Notes: a model not told the origin generated them from the letters alone. Counted from the first letter of the stretch, positions 43,742 to 52,547 are shown. The stretch: 55,273 nt of DNA from Acidobacteriota bacterium (GCA_021799405.1 JAJZAL010000010.1:1-55273); one strand, 5' to 3'. Numbers and translations: made by a program.

Positions 43742-44578
43742 TCAGTCTGCATTTACGACACGCAAACGTAACAAGTCGAAATTGGCAAAGTTCTCGACCA
43801 ATCCCGACCAGTACTCCAGGCGCCGCTGGCAGCGCGAGCAGATCGCCAGGTGCTTGGCCCGTTCGGTTAGAAAGAGCTTGCGCACATCGAACGCAAACTC
43901 GCGAATCTCGTCGTCCGAGTAGCATGCAAAGTCCTTCTCTTCAAACGCAGGTCGAGCTGATGCCGCGGCCAGCAGTTCCGTCTTGCGTCTGGCCACCATG
44001 TCCTCGAATTGAATCTGTCGGCTCGGCGCCTTCACCCAGAGCGTGTCGTCCTGTGCCCAGAGGTCTTCAAGCAGCGCGCTCGAGTTGAGAGCGAGGTAGC
44101 GGATGGCTTCCTCGCTTCCGTCGATCGACTTTAGCTGGTCAGCAAGCGCGGCACGTGCAATCTTCGCAAGGCCCACGATCTCGTCATCGGCGAACGATCT
44201 CGAAAGCTCGCGAAAATCTCGGATTTCTTCCCGCGCGATCTCCGCAAACTCTGAATCCCCGCTAGCGATCCCGGCCAAATCGGACGTTAGCGCCGGCAGT
44301 TCGATCACCGTTCCCGGAGCCGCCTCCCACGCCGGATGGTTCGCGGTGTACATGCCGGGGTCGAAGACTTCGAGCAGCGAATCCTTGCGGTCCTCCGGGC
44401 CACGGAAGCGGTTCAGCAGATCAAGAAACCAGCTCAGTTGCGATGGACTGGACTCCCGTGAAGCGGCCCCGGCGGCGTCTTCCCGCCAGATGTCGAAACT
44501 CTCCATCAGCGAGCTCGGCAATTGAAATCGATTCAGCTCTTTGATCATTTCCTGAATGTCCGTGGTTGGGTTTTGCAT
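43742..44578 (-). CDS. Hypothetical protein with a C-terminal CxxC zinc-ribbon-like motif
   Basis: Acidic, mostly helical protein of 278 aa that I do not recognise. The only recognisable element is ICSRCQRRLEYWSGL near the C-terminus, like the zinc motif of anti-sigma or mobile-element proteins. It lies directly behind the RecJ-like gene on the same strand; ATG 44578 is preferred over TTG 44629 because GAGGG precedes it. It may be the partner of the nuclease in a phage-like or integrative-element cassette. Confidence 0.68.
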   Translation of the reverse strand: MQNPTTDIQEMIKELNRFQLPSSLMESFDIWREDAAGAASRESSPSQLSWFLDLLNRFRGPEDRKDSLLEVFDPGMYTANHPAWEAAPGTVIELPALTSDLAGIASGDSEFAEIAREEIRDFRELSRSFADDEIVGLAKIARAALADQLKSIDGSEEAIRYLALNSSALLEDLWAQDDTLWVKAPSRQIQFEDMVARRKTELLAAASARPAFEEKDFACYSDDEIREFAFDVRKLFLTERAKHLAICSRCQRRLEYWSGLVENFANFDLLRLRVVNAD

Positions 44579-44625
44579 GGTTCCGTCCCTCTTGGGGACT
44601 GTTTTCCCACGGAACCCGACCTCCG

Positions 44626-46188
44626 TCAAATGGTCCTGGAACCGCGCTGATCTCCCTCCCGGAAGCTCTTCAAAACACGTCGCTTGCCGCGAAACTCAAT
44701 CAGGGCGCTTCCACGCATCCCAACCTGCGGAGCAAGATCCCAGCAAAGAGCTTCGAGGCTGAACCTCCCCTGCCTGATCCGCACCCATCGATTCCTGAGA
44801 CCGGCCACTTCGACGCTGCGCAGCAGGAAGACGGGTGCCGGGTTTCCTTCGCCGAACGGCTCAAGCAGAGCGAGCTGTTCATCGAGGTGTTTTCCCGCCG
44901 TCGCCAATACCAGTTCCCCGTCTTCACGGATCTCATGGTTGCGTTCCAGCTTGAAGCCCTCCACGAAGACAGTGAATTCCTTTGCGAAGGCTTCAATCCG
45001 GCCGACCGGCATAGTCAGTCCGACAGCCTGTGCGTGCCCGCCGAACCGTTTGAAGAATCGACGGAACTGTCCAAGCGCTGCGGCCAGGTCGAAACCGGCG
45101 ACGCTTCTGCCCGATCCGACCGCCAGACCCGGTTCCGGCGACGGAGCCAGCACAATAGTCGGTACATTGAAGCGTTCGACACATTTGGCGGCCAGCAGGC
45201 CGGCAATGCCTTTGGGACAGGCCTCCCGGTAAAGCACCAGAACCGGTGGCGCCGGGTGCGGGATCTCCACGCAAAGCTTGCCGAACTCGGCTGCGACAAG
45301 CTGCCGCCGCTGTTGATTGAGCTCATCCAGCATCGCGACGCTCCTGCGTGCGGCATCCTCGTCCCTTGCCGCCTCGAAGACCGACAACGCCCGCGCCGGA
45401 TGGTCGATTCTTCCGGCAGCATTGATCCGCGGCGCGACTCCGAATGCCAGATCGTTCGAATCGGGGCTCGCCGGGTCGGCGCAGGAGACCCGGAGCAGTT
45501 CCCGAAGCCCACAGTTTTCGGCACTGGCGAGTTGGCGCATCCCCAGACGGGCGAGCGTTCGGGTTCCGTTTTGCAGCGGAACGCAGTCGGCGACCGATGC
45601 AATCGCGGCATACTGACTCATGGCAGCCTGCAGGCGCTCGACGCGTTCGTCCTTCCAGCCGGCGCGCACCGCCAGAGCCATCGCGAACAGGGCCGCAAGG
45701 CCGGCGCCGCAGAATTCCTGGGACCAGACGGCAAGCGTATTTGCCTGCTCCTGAATGCGGTGATGGTCGACGACAATCACATCGACACCCAGCCGCTGCG
45801 CCAGCCAAATTTCCTTCTGGGCGTTGATTCCGTTGTCGACCGTGACCAGAAGATCGGTGCCGCTCACCGACAATTTGTGAACCGCACACGAACTGAGACC
45901 ATATCCTTCATCCCGGTGCGGAAGGTAGGCTTGCGGCTGGACTCCGAGACTGGCCAGAACCGAGCGCAAAATATGCGTGCCGAGAATTCCGTCGCAGTCA
46001 TAGTCGCCAAAGATCGCGATCCGCTTCCTGTCGCGAACGGCGGCGAGCACGTGATCGACGGCGCCCGTCATCCCCGGAATCGAGTCCGGCTCGGGAAGAT
46101 CGTTCCAGGACGGAGGCTGAATGAAGGAATCAATGTCCTCAATCCCACGGGCGATGAGGACGTCGAGCAGTGGCGGGCACAGAAACAT
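44626..46188 (-). CDS. RecJ-like single-stranded-DNA exonuclease (DHH/DHHA1)
   Basis: Protein of 520 aa with the RecJ motifs: FGDYDCDG (motif I), VTVDNG, VVDHH (DHH motif), CGAGLAALFA, the RINAAGRI motif and the DHHA1 ending GGHAQAVGLT. It is slightly shorter than E. coli RecJ (577 aa), lacking part of the C-terminal domain. AGGAGACGG precedes the ATG. Since Gp157 and HNH genes lie upstream on the same strand, I regard it as an accessory, phage-type copy, not the housekeeping RecJ; this is inference. Confidence 0.86.
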   Translation of the reverse strand: MFLCPPLLDVLIARGIEDIDSFIQPPSWNDLPEPDSIPGMTGAVDHVLAAVRDRKRIAIFGDYDCDGILGTHILRSVLASLGVQPQAYLPHRDEGYGLSSCAVHKLSVSGTDLLVTVDNGINAQKEIWLAQRLGVDVIVVDHHRIQEQANTLAVWSQEFCGAGLAALFAMALAVRAGWKDERVERLQAAMSQYAAIASVADCVPLQNGTRTLARLGMRQLASAENCGLRELLRVSCADPASPDSNDLAFGVAPRINAAGRIDHPARALSVFEAARDEDAARRSVAMLDELNQQRRQLVAAEFGKLCVEIPHPAPPVLVLYREACPKGIAGLLAAKCVERFNVPTIVLAPSPEPGLAVGSGRSVAGFDLAAALGQFRRFFKRFGGHAQAVGLTMPVGRIEAFAKEFTVFVEGFKLERNHEIREDGELVLATAGKHLDEQLALLEPFGEGNPAPVFLLRSVEVAGLRNRWVRIRQGRFSLEALCWDLAPQVGMRGSALIEFRGKRRVLKSFREGDQRGSRTI

Positions 46189-46246
46189 ACCGTCTCCTCA
46201 CGGCCCTGATTGGGCACTTTGTCAGTTGTTGAATGGCAAATTGGCA

Positions 46247-46864
46247 TTACGCGACGCGCAGGTGGTCGCCGCGGTAGACCTCGGCACCGGGAACTGCAAT
46301 CTGGTTCTGAACGGCCTGCTTGATGGCCTCATTGTTGGGTGATGCGTCCTGAATCGAGGCAACAAGCAAACGCCCCATGTCCTCGGGAAGGCTTTCGATT
46401 ACTCGCTTCCACAATGGCCCATCGATTCGCGCCGCAACAATCCGATACAGCATCGGCACCTGCGTCTCATCAGGGAACCGTACTGAATCCTGGCTGTTCG
46501 TCTGGATCCGCAGGGTGAACTCTCTGCCTTCAATCTTCCTGAGATCACGGCTTTTGAGGTAGTACATGACCATGTATTTCGTCTGCGTCGCCTTTCGCTC
46601 GCTGCTGCGGGCGCGCTCTTGTAAACGGCTGGCCTCACTTCGGCAGTACTGGACGCGCGCCTCCATCATGCGGAGGAAACGTCCAATCCGGTCTGCCTTT
46701 TCGCTGTGGGCCTCGCAGAACTGCTGGAATCGTTCCAGCAACTCCGCCGAAGATTCCCCGCGATTCTCGATCTCTTCTTCGATCTCATCGAGGAGTGTGT
46801 CGAGCTCACAATCGATCTCAAACAAGGAATGCTCTTGCGCTATCGATGCCACATTAACCTCCAT
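46247..46864 (-). CDS. Gp157-like phage protein
   Basis: Protein of 205 aa. An acidic helical N-terminus (CELDTLLDEIEEEIENRG) and a coiled-coil middle (RFLRMMEARVQYCRSEASRLQERA... YLKSRDLRKIEG) are followed by the short beta region (FTLRIQTNSQDSVRFPDE) of siphovirus Gp157 proteins, linked in streptococcal phage Sfi to phage resistance/replication. It lies 58 bases upstream of the RecJ-like gene, same strand. Confidence 0.8.
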   Translation of the reverse strand: MEVNVASIAQEHSLFEIDCELDTLLDEIEEEIENRGESSAELLERFQQFCEAHSEKADRIGRFLRMMEARVQYCRSEASRLQERARSSERKATQTKYMVMYYLKSRDLRKIEGREFTLRIQTNSQDSVRFPDETQVPMLYRIVAARIDGPLWKRVIESLPEDMGRLLVASIQDASPNNEAIKQAVQNQIAVPGAEVYRGDHLRVA

Positions 46865-46898
46865 TTGTCATTTGCCTTCCCGTGCAACGGGCCCGTCG

Positions 46899-47264
46899 TC
46901 ATACTCTGGTGGAGCCCTTTTCTCCGTTACACCACCCGTGCACGGCCCGAATGTTGTCCGGGTGATCGTCACGCCAGGCGCCGCCCATACCCCGGGGACT
47001 GATGTGGTCGGGAACCAAGTCACTGTAGTCGGTGAACTTCTGCTTGCAAATACCGCAAATCCCGTTCTGGGCGATGATCTTCCGGTCGAGCAGCTTTCGC
47101 ATTTCCCCGTTCGAGCGCAGTTCCCGGTATCCGCGGGGGTGGTGCGGGGCGTCGATGCGGCGGACACCCATCTGAAGTTGACGTCGTTCTTTCGGGATTA
47201 CCTCCCTGCCGCAGCAGGATTGGGAGCGGTGTATGGGACAGAGTTGATGGCGACGGAGTCTCAC
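46899..47264 (-). CDS. HNH endonuclease domain protein
   Basis: Protein of about 121 aa. A Cys-containing N-terminus (LCPIHRSQSCCGRE) precedes an HNH core: CGICKQKF, VPDHISPRGMGG, HPDNIRAVHGWCNGEK, giving the D-H...N...H metal/catalytic set. GTG 47264 is chosen with GGGAGG just upstream; a TTG frame reaches 47285. Small HNH proteins of this type belong to phages and mobile elements. It is the first gene of the minus-strand cassette with Gp157 and RecJ. Confidence 0.82.
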   Translation of the reverse strand: MRLRRHQLCPIHRSQSCCGREVIPKERRQLQMGVRRIDAPHHPRGYRELRSNGEMRKLLDRKIIAQNGICGICKQKFTDYSDLVPDHISPRGMGGAWRDDHPDNIRAVHGWCNGEKGSTRV

Positions 47265-47636
47265 GGAATCCTCCCTGTCGGCCAAATGGCCAATGATGGA
47301 TTGCGATTGAAGCAGGATTAATGGGTATAGGGATGCGGCACTTAGAGCGCTAATGATTCATGGGGAAAGATGGACAGGCAGAGCCTTTAACGGCGTGCTT
47401 GTATTACTTCTTCCTCCAGGCTTTCCATCATTTTACGGCGCGCTTTCCGCGCACCGTTCGACTCAAGGCGACCAAAAATTCGCACGCAAACAGCGTTGAC
47501 ATAATGATGCCGGAATATGGCTCAACTTCTCGGGCAGATGCGGCCGCATCGGAAGGAGGGATCTCTTCCATTTGGCAGCGGATCCGTCAAGAAGGACGAT
47601 TGCAGTGAAAGCACAAATGCGGCGTGAATGGATCTC
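47265..47636. other. Intergenic stretch with no supported gene
   Basis: About 370 bases. The longest plus frame (47360-47608) has no family-like content. A minus frame near 47390-47490 (RIFGRLESNGARKARRKMME, ending in EEEVIQARR) has plausible composition but no ribosome site. No repeat or tRNA was recognised. Confidence 0.4.
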
Positions 47637-48431
47637 CTACAAGAAAACGGTCGCCTGGTTCCATACTTCCTCAGCGTACCGAATCATCTCGAGCCTTGTA
47701 GAAGGCGTCTCAACAGGGATAATGTGAAACGCCCTCTTGCCAGCATCTTTGCATCTTTGATCGATGAGCCAAGAACAAATGCTTGAAAACCATCTAAAAC
47801 ACAATTTGGCGTTCGTGAAAGAGATCGCTCGTGCGCACCGACAGGGCGAACCGATGTTGTTGGGCGAAGTGCTTCGCCTCGGTAGCAAAGTCATGCGGCA
47901 GTGTTCTGGCCTTTGTTAGAACGCGGCAGGTGGTAGGCCCATTGGTCGACAGAAGAAACTGAAAAAGAGACGTATCGACATAGCCATCAATGATGAAGAT
48001 CTCTTGTCTTACTCCTTAAGTAAGCTTCTGACGTGAACAAACGCGTCATGAGTCGCACCCGCGGGAAAAAACACATGGTCTCGCGTACCGCCAGTTTCGA
48101 TTGGAAGGAATTCGTTTCCATCGAATCGCCACCCTACCCCGTCGAGCTGTTGGTGGACGAGCCGGGCATTCTTTCGTATTAGCTGTCTCGCCAACGCGCG
48201 TGCAAGCTCCCACTGTGCTCTCCAGTCCAATTCCCTATCAATCCATTTCTGGACTTCCGTCACATAAGCTCGTTTTCGAGGGCCGAAGCTCTTTTCAAGT
48301 GCGGATGGCAGTTCAAAATTGAAACCGACTGCCATGAGGTCATTGAGCACAGCGTCTGCCGAATCTTGTTCAGCCACAAGAGCGACCAATGGAGCGAGGG
48401 GAGGAACCCAAGCTTGAGTCTTTGCGGCCAT
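47637..48431 (-). pseudogene. Twice-frameshifted gene with a phospholipase-D/nuclease-like C-terminus
   Basis: One ancestral reading frame is split in three. The N-terminal part (MAAKTQAWVPPLAPLVALV..., 48431 to 48009) ends VHVRSLLKE; the protein continues in a second frame as EIFIIDGYVDTSLFQFLL ... SDLFHERQIVF, then in a third as WLIDQRCKDAGKRAFHIIPV to the stop at 47637. The pieces join without gap near 48010 and 47795. HER(x)IVF and RCKDAGKRAF match the HDRxIxxD and SxKDxGKK signature of a PLD-like phosphodiesterase domain. Either the gene is decayed or two single-base errors are present. It is downstream of the CBASS genes and could be their lost effector (inference). Confidence 0.66.
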
Positions 48432-48508
48432 CAAACTATCTCCGGCGATGCGAATGATATAGACGCTCCTGAGCTCCGCCGCATAGGACTCCTCGATCTC
48501 CTCTGGTC

Positions 48509-48721
48509 TTATTCGGGTTTCTGCGGATAGATGCGCCGAAACTGGTCCTCGTGCTTCTCGCCGAGGTCGCGCACTCTTTGTGCAACGATCGCGGCGCTCG
48601 GGCGCTTCTTCAGTGCATTCCAACCCGCCGCATTTTGAGTTTCCCCTGTCGCTATCGTGCGACCATTGACGGTCGCTTTGTATGAGCCATCCGGTTTGCG
48701 CGTAACAATGGTATCTTCCAT
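48509..48721 (-). CDS. Small hypothetical protein (70 aa)
   Basis: A 70-residue basic protein (MEDTIVTRKPDGSYKATVNG... EDQFRRIYPQKPE) with a beta-hairpin-like start (DGSYKATVNGRTIATGET) and a helical rest. TAGGAG lies upstream of the ATG. I do not recognise the family. It lies between the E2-like CBASS gene and the frameshifted PLD-like gene, all on the same strand, with a 195-base gap to the E2 gene. Confidence 0.62.
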   Translation of the reverse strand: MEDTIVTRKPDGSYKATVNGRTIATGETQNAAGWNALKKRPSAAIVAQRVRDLGEKHEDQFRRIYPQKPE

Positions 48722-48916
48722 ACCTGCTTTACTCCTACTTTGAATGATAGACGGTCCGCAGAACTACGCCGCGACTGGTCCATCTCTTTGATGGTGGTCC
48801 TGGTTTGAACTGGAGCCACGGGCTCCCAGAAGACAAATTTCTCATCGTGGCTCTTTCCGATGTTGAAGCTACGGACCGTCTCTATTCCTCGTTTCTCTCT
48901 TCCTAATTACATCTGT

Positions 48917-49384
48917 TTATCCAACAGATTTGGGGTATTGCGCCTCGTTTTCCTCGCGGTGCTGCGACCAATCAGGATGAGTGCCTCCGCCTTTCCAATT
49001 CCCCGTGAGAAGCCAGATTTCATAGAAGAAGAGCCAAAGCGAAATCCAGGGAACAATGGTATTCGCAATGTAGAGCCCCGGATGCCATTCGCCGAAGGTA
49101 TACAGGCACAGGCTATTCCCGCGGTAAACATGCGGCAGACGCTTGTGATCCGGGTGGAGTCGAAGCTGCGGGCGGAGTACATGGACATCGGGACGTTGGG
49201 CCAGAGTGTAGTCGATCTCGACCGTATAGACATCGCTGAGTTCAGTGGGCTGTATTGTACCGCGCCATGCAACTCGTCTTCTGGAACTACTCTTGATCTT
49301 GAACTGAGGATAAGCGGCAAGCAGTCGGCAGCTCTGGAGAGCTAGGCCCACGGTCGTTCGCGGAAGGTGTCTATTTCGAGCCAT
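48917..49384 (-). CDS. CBASS E2-like protein (short type II)
   Basis: Protein of 155 aa resembling the stand-alone E2-ubiquitin-conjugase-like proteins of short type II CBASS. Features: a beta-sheet core (VYTVEIDYTLAQRPDVHVLRP), HVYRGNSLCLYTFGEW with the candidate catalytic Cys93, and the typical ending IVPWISLWLFFYEIWLLTG followed by WKGGGTHPDW. In CBASS such proteins conjugate or prime the CD-NTase. It overlaps the CD-NTase gene by 14 bases. No E1 or JAB (Cap2/Cap3) gene is present, as expected for the short type. Confidence 0.8.
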   Translation of the reverse strand: MARNRHLPRTTVGLALQSCRLLAAYPQFKIKSSSRRRVAWRGTIQPTELSDVYTVEIDYTLAQRPDVHVLRPQLRLHPDHKRLPHVYRGNSLCLYTFGEWHPGLYIANTIVPWISLWLFFYEIWLLTGNWKGGGTHPDWSQHREENEAQYPKSVG

Positions 49385-50510
49385 GGAAGGTATTCGCCGG
49401 AATTCGAACGCTACCAGCCCAGGCGCTGATTACGCCGGCGCTGGTGACGCTGAGCTTCTTCTCAAAGCGAGATTCATGCAGACGCTCCGCTCGCTTCTCA
49501 AGGACAGTCTTCACTGGCTCGCCGAAAAGACGCTCAAGTTCAGCATTCTGATTCCCGCCAGCCAAGAGGAGTGCATCCCAGCGGCGAGAGAGTTGTTGGA
49601 TGCCTGCCTTGAAGCCACGGTAGGCTTCCTCGTCATCGTCCCAGCGTTCGCTGAGATCTTCGAGGATGTTCGAGGGATTGAGAACCTTCAGGCGGTGGCC
49701 GCTAGATTCGGCTGCGCGGACAGCTTCAAGAATCCCGTGCAGGATTGACGCAATAGCCTCGCTGACGGAACCTTCTCCTCGATACGCATCAGCTGCCAAG
49801 GTGGTCAACACGATCGAGATGGGAGCGGGAGTGGGAGCATCGGCATAGTGGATGTCGCGCCAGCGTTTAATCAGCTGCACGGACAATTGAAGGGGTGCTT
49901 TGTCTTCGACTGCTTGGAGAGCAGGCAAAGGCTCTGCGCTGTCCGCCGCGAATTTCCTTACGGCAGGGGTGCTCTTCCCCTTGAACCACTTGGCATAACC
50001 AATCGGATCGCTTGGCTTCCAGGACCGGGTGTCGCGGTCAGGAACCTGGATGCACGTCCCGCCCGCGTCGTGATCTTGGCAAGCTGGCAGAAGGTCCATG
50101 TAGAACTCATTGGCATAGGTAATGCGAACACACCGCTTCTTCAACGAAACCATGTCGCGATAGGTGCCATGCTGTTTCAAGTGGCTGTGGAGGGCCTGAA
50201 GCAGTTTGATCGGTTCAACAAGCGCATGCGACAGACTCAGCTCGCACACAAAATCCAGATCGTGGGGGCCGGTAATCGGGCGGACTGTAGTGCCGAGACG
50301 CATGGACCCTTGCGGATAGATGCGAGGCCGAAACGGACTGAGAGGGCTACCGTCGGCTTCGAGAACCTCGCTGACGGCATGGTAGCGTTCATCTGCCTGG
50401 TTGTAGCGATACGGAGGGAGCTGCAACTCTTCGCAGATTTCGAAGAGAAGGCTATCCAATTGATTCAGAAAGTATTTACTGGGGCCAAGTGGAACGGTTG
50501 CAACTGCCAT
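49371..50510 (-). CDS. CBASS cGAS/DncV-like nucleotidyltransferase (CD-NTase)
   Basis: Enzyme of 379 aa that would make a cyclic di- or trinucleotide alarm signal upon phage infection. The polymerase-beta-like core is visible: GS motif YPQGSMRLGT (Gly68-Ser69), metal-binding Asp84 and Asp86 (HDLDFVCEL) and third Asp139 (FYMDLLP). The helical domain follows (LSVQLIKRWRDIHYAD). It is the first gene of a minus-strand unit with the E2-like protein, divergent from the XRE/ImmA regulator; 155 bases separate their starts. Confidence 0.88.
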   Translation of the reverse strand: MAVATVPLGPSKYFLNQLDSLLFEICEELQLPPYRYNQADERYHAVSEVLEADGSPLSPFRPRIYPQGSMRLGTTVRPITGPHDLDFVCELSLSHALVEPIKLLQALHSHLKQHGTYRDMVSLKKRCVRITYANEFYMDLLPACQDHDAGGTCIQVPDRDTRSWKPSDPIGYAKWFKGKSTPAVRKFAADSAEPLPALQAVEDKAPLQLSVQLIKRWRDIHYADAPTPAPISIVLTTLAADAYRGEGSVSEAIASILHGILEAVRAAESSGHRLKVLNPSNILEDLSERWDDDEEAYRGFKAGIQQLSRRWDALLLAGGNQNAELERLFGEPVKTVLEKRAERLHESRFEKKLSVTSAGVISAWAGSVRIPANTFHGSK

Positions 50511-50591
50511 CTGAAGAACCTCGATAAAGGGAAGCCGAATAGTTAGCTTCTGCCAGTGTTTGATATTAAAACTATCACAGAATTATTTTAC

Positions 50592-50621
50592 TTGACAAGT
50601 GTTTTATTTTCGATCTATTAT
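50592..50621 (+). promoter_or_regulatory. Sigma-70-type promoter of the XRE/ImmA gene
   Basis: Consensus TTGACA (50592-50597) and TATTAT (50616-50621) with an 18-base spacer in a notably AT-rich stretch, about 45 bases before the ATG at 50666. The AT-rich context stands out from the surrounding GC-rich DNA. Confidence 0.7.
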
Positions 50622-50665
50622 ATCCATATGAAATGGAAGGAAATAGGACGTACTGGAGGCTACAA

Positions 50666-51925
50666 ATGAATATCGACCGTCAGGAGCTCGGCCGACGTTT
50701 GCGGTGCGTTCGAGAGAGTAGGCACTACACCCAGGAGGACATCGCAGGCGTGTTGGGCATTTCGCGTTCAGCGGTGGTCCAGATGGAGGCGGGCAACCGC
50801 TCCATCGACAGTATCGAAATGATGAAGCTTTCGAAGGAGCTTGGATTTAATCCGGTAGATCTCTTCTCTGAAGAGTTCCACGAGGAACGGAATCCTGTTT
50901 TTGCACTGTTTCGGAAAGATTCAGAACTGGCGAACGATAAAGATTTGACCCATGCTGTTTCACAATGGTCGGGACTGTGTCGCCAATTCACCACTCTGGA
51001 AAAACTGACTGGTGCCGACCGCAGTTTTATTGCACCCGCTTTGTATAGGCTACCTGTACCGCGCAATAAATGGGAAGCGATACAGCAGGGTAACGTCATC
51101 GCGGATTATGAACGGAACCGGCTGAAGCTCGGAAGTGCGCCTGTTCAGGAATTGCCCGAGATCATCGAGAGTCAAGGCGTACGTGTCGGCGTTCTGCCAC
51201 TCGATGATGATTCAATCTCTGGATTGTTTCTTGCGGATGATCAGAATGGTCTCTCGATTCTCGTGAATGGTCGACACAGCGAGCAACGTCAATTGTTCTC
51301 CTGCGCCCACGAATACGGCCACCTACTGTTCGATCGACAGGAGCGTGGTACCGTCAGCCGTCGCGATGATCGTGGAGAGGTAATGGAAGTGAGAGCGAAT
51401 GCGTTCGCAGCAGCTTTCTTGATGCCGGAACAGGGAATTCTCAAGTTTCTCTCCGGGGTTGGGAAGAACCTGGATTCACATCAGGTACAGGAGGTTTACG
51501 ACGAAGAAGGTGGAGCTATTCAAGGGCAGCGGAGACGTGAAGCCGCACTTGCAACTGTCCAGTTTTACGATATCGTCCATCTGGCCTCCTACTTTGGGGT
51601 TAGCTACGATTCTGCATTGTGGCGCCTGAAGTCGCTAAAACTCATTTCTGAGGATCAACGCGCACAGCTTGCTGGGCAAAGCGAAATTGCCCGAGAGTTT
51701 CGTCGATCTTTTCTTGACTCCCGCATTCCAAAGGTACAGCGAAAGGGCCAGTTCCAGCACAAACTGTTCATGCTTGCTCTAGAAGCATATCGACTCGGCG
51801 AGATCAGCAAAGCAAAATTGAAGGAGATTGCACAGGAAGTCGAGATCAGTTCAGAACGTCTGTATGACTTTATCGCTTCGGTCGAAGCCAATGACGACAC
51901 GGCTCGACCGGCGATGGTGCAATGA
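50666..51925 (+). CDS. XRE-family HTH regulator fused to an ImmA/IrrE metallopeptidase
   Basis: Protein of 419 aa. The N-terminal Cro/C1 HTH (ELGRRLRCVRESRHYTQEDIAGVLGISRSAVVQMEAG, residues 6-45) is followed by a zinc-peptidase domain with HEYGH (in CAHEYGHLLFDRQE, about 209-213) and the downstream Glu (EVRANAFAAAFLMP). Such proteins are repressors or antitoxins cleaved or inactivated on stress. ATG 50666 is used, with GGAGG seven bases upstream; ATG 50633 is also in frame. The next gene is a broken PIN-domain partner. Confidence 0.88.
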   Translation: MNIDRQELGRRLRCVRESRHYTQEDIAGVLGISRSAVVQMEAGNRSIDSIEMMKLSKELGFNPVDLFSEEFHEERNPVFALFRKDSELANDKDLTHAVSQWSGLCRQFTTLEKLTGADRSFIAPALYRLPVPRNKWEAIQQGNVIADYERNRLKLGSAPVQELPEIIESQGVRVGVLPLDDDSISGLFLADDQNGLSILVNGRHSEQRQLFSCAHEYGHLLFDRQERGTVSRRDDRGEVMEVRANAFAAAFLMPEQGILKFLSGVGKNLDSHQVQEVYDEEGGAIQGQRRREAALATVQFYDIVHLASYFGVSYDSALWRLKSLKLISEDQRAQLAGQSEIAREFRRSFLDSRIPKVQRKGQFQHKLFMLALEAYRLGEISKAKLKEIAQEVEISSERLYDFIASVEANDDTARPAMVQ

Positions 51926-52088
51926 GGCCTACAGAATGGGAACAGATACCGCGTGTGACACCTGTATCCTAATCAATTTCGCGCTGGTGGACAGGATCGA
52001 TCTTCTTACTACGCTGACGGAATTCAAGCTCTGTATTCCGGAGGACGTTTGGGCAGAGATCGAACGGCCAGATCTGCGCCAACCATAA
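51922..52088 (+). pseudogene. Truncated/frameshifted PIN-domain toxin partner
   Basis: The start ATGAGG at 51922 overlaps the XRE/ImmA stop (ATGA), as in intact pairs, but that frame stops after 16 codons. The next frame carries the PIN-domain start CDTCILINFALVDRIDLL... CIPEDVWAEIERPD and stops at 52088, before the rest of the fold. A frameshift near 51950 plus a premature end make this a probable remnant. An alternative short start is ATG 51936. Confidence 0.55.
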
Positions 52089-52121
52089 CGGGAAAAACCA
52101 CTCTTACCGAGGAGAAAACCG

Positions 52122-52547
52122 ATGAAACGCTTCAATCTTCTATCGCTAGCATTGCTTCTGGTGCTGGCTATATCCATGGCAGCGCCGCGCATCCAGGCGC
52201 AGACAGCGGAAACTGAAACTCTGACGATCAGCGACACCACCTGCACGACGACCACGCCCTGCACGGCGCAGCTCTACCGGATCACCGGCGCGTGTGCGAC
52301 CCCAACCACAACCATCCCCAGCGGATACACCGAGCTAGCGGCCTCCTTAACCGCGGCGACCACCACCAGCACCAGTTCGACATTCACCTATTCCGATTCA
52401 ACTCCGGTGGTCGGCACGCAATATTGCTACTTGGCGACGGTGACGTATGTCACAGGCGGGAAGGTGTCTTCGCCGTCGGTTGGGTACTCAATGCTCATCC
52501 CGTATCCCACGCCAGCATTGCCGTTCCTTACCGGATCCCCGTACTAG
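52122..52547 (+). CDS. Secreted hypothetical protein, Thr-rich with Fn3-like strands
   Basis: Protein of 141 aa with a clear signal peptide (LLSLALLLVLAISMAAPRIQAQ) and a Thr/Ser-rich mature part of about 115 residues. Four cysteines (TTCTTTTPCTAQLYRITGAC; YCYLATVTY) could form disulfides. The end, QYCYLATVTYVTGGKVSSPS, looks like the last strands of a fibronectin type III fold. GAGGAG precedes the ATG. Function unknown; it opens the block of small accessory genes. Confidence 0.75.
   Translation: MKRFNLLSLALLLVLAISMAAPRIQAQTAETETLTISDTTCTTTTPCTAQLYRITGACATPTTTIPSGYTELAASLTAATTTSTSSTFTYSDSTPVVGTQYCYLATVTYVTGGKVSSPSVGYSMLIPYPTPALPFLTGSPY

Noticed and set aside
44566..46209. 547-codon plus-strand open frame
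   Set aside because: Antisense shadow of the RecJ-like gene, whose motifs are unambiguous.
48730..48905. Possible plus-strand protein fragment (HLFDGGPGLNWSHG...) beside the CBASS genes
   Set aside because: About 55 codons, no start or ribosome site, no family recognised; could be chance.
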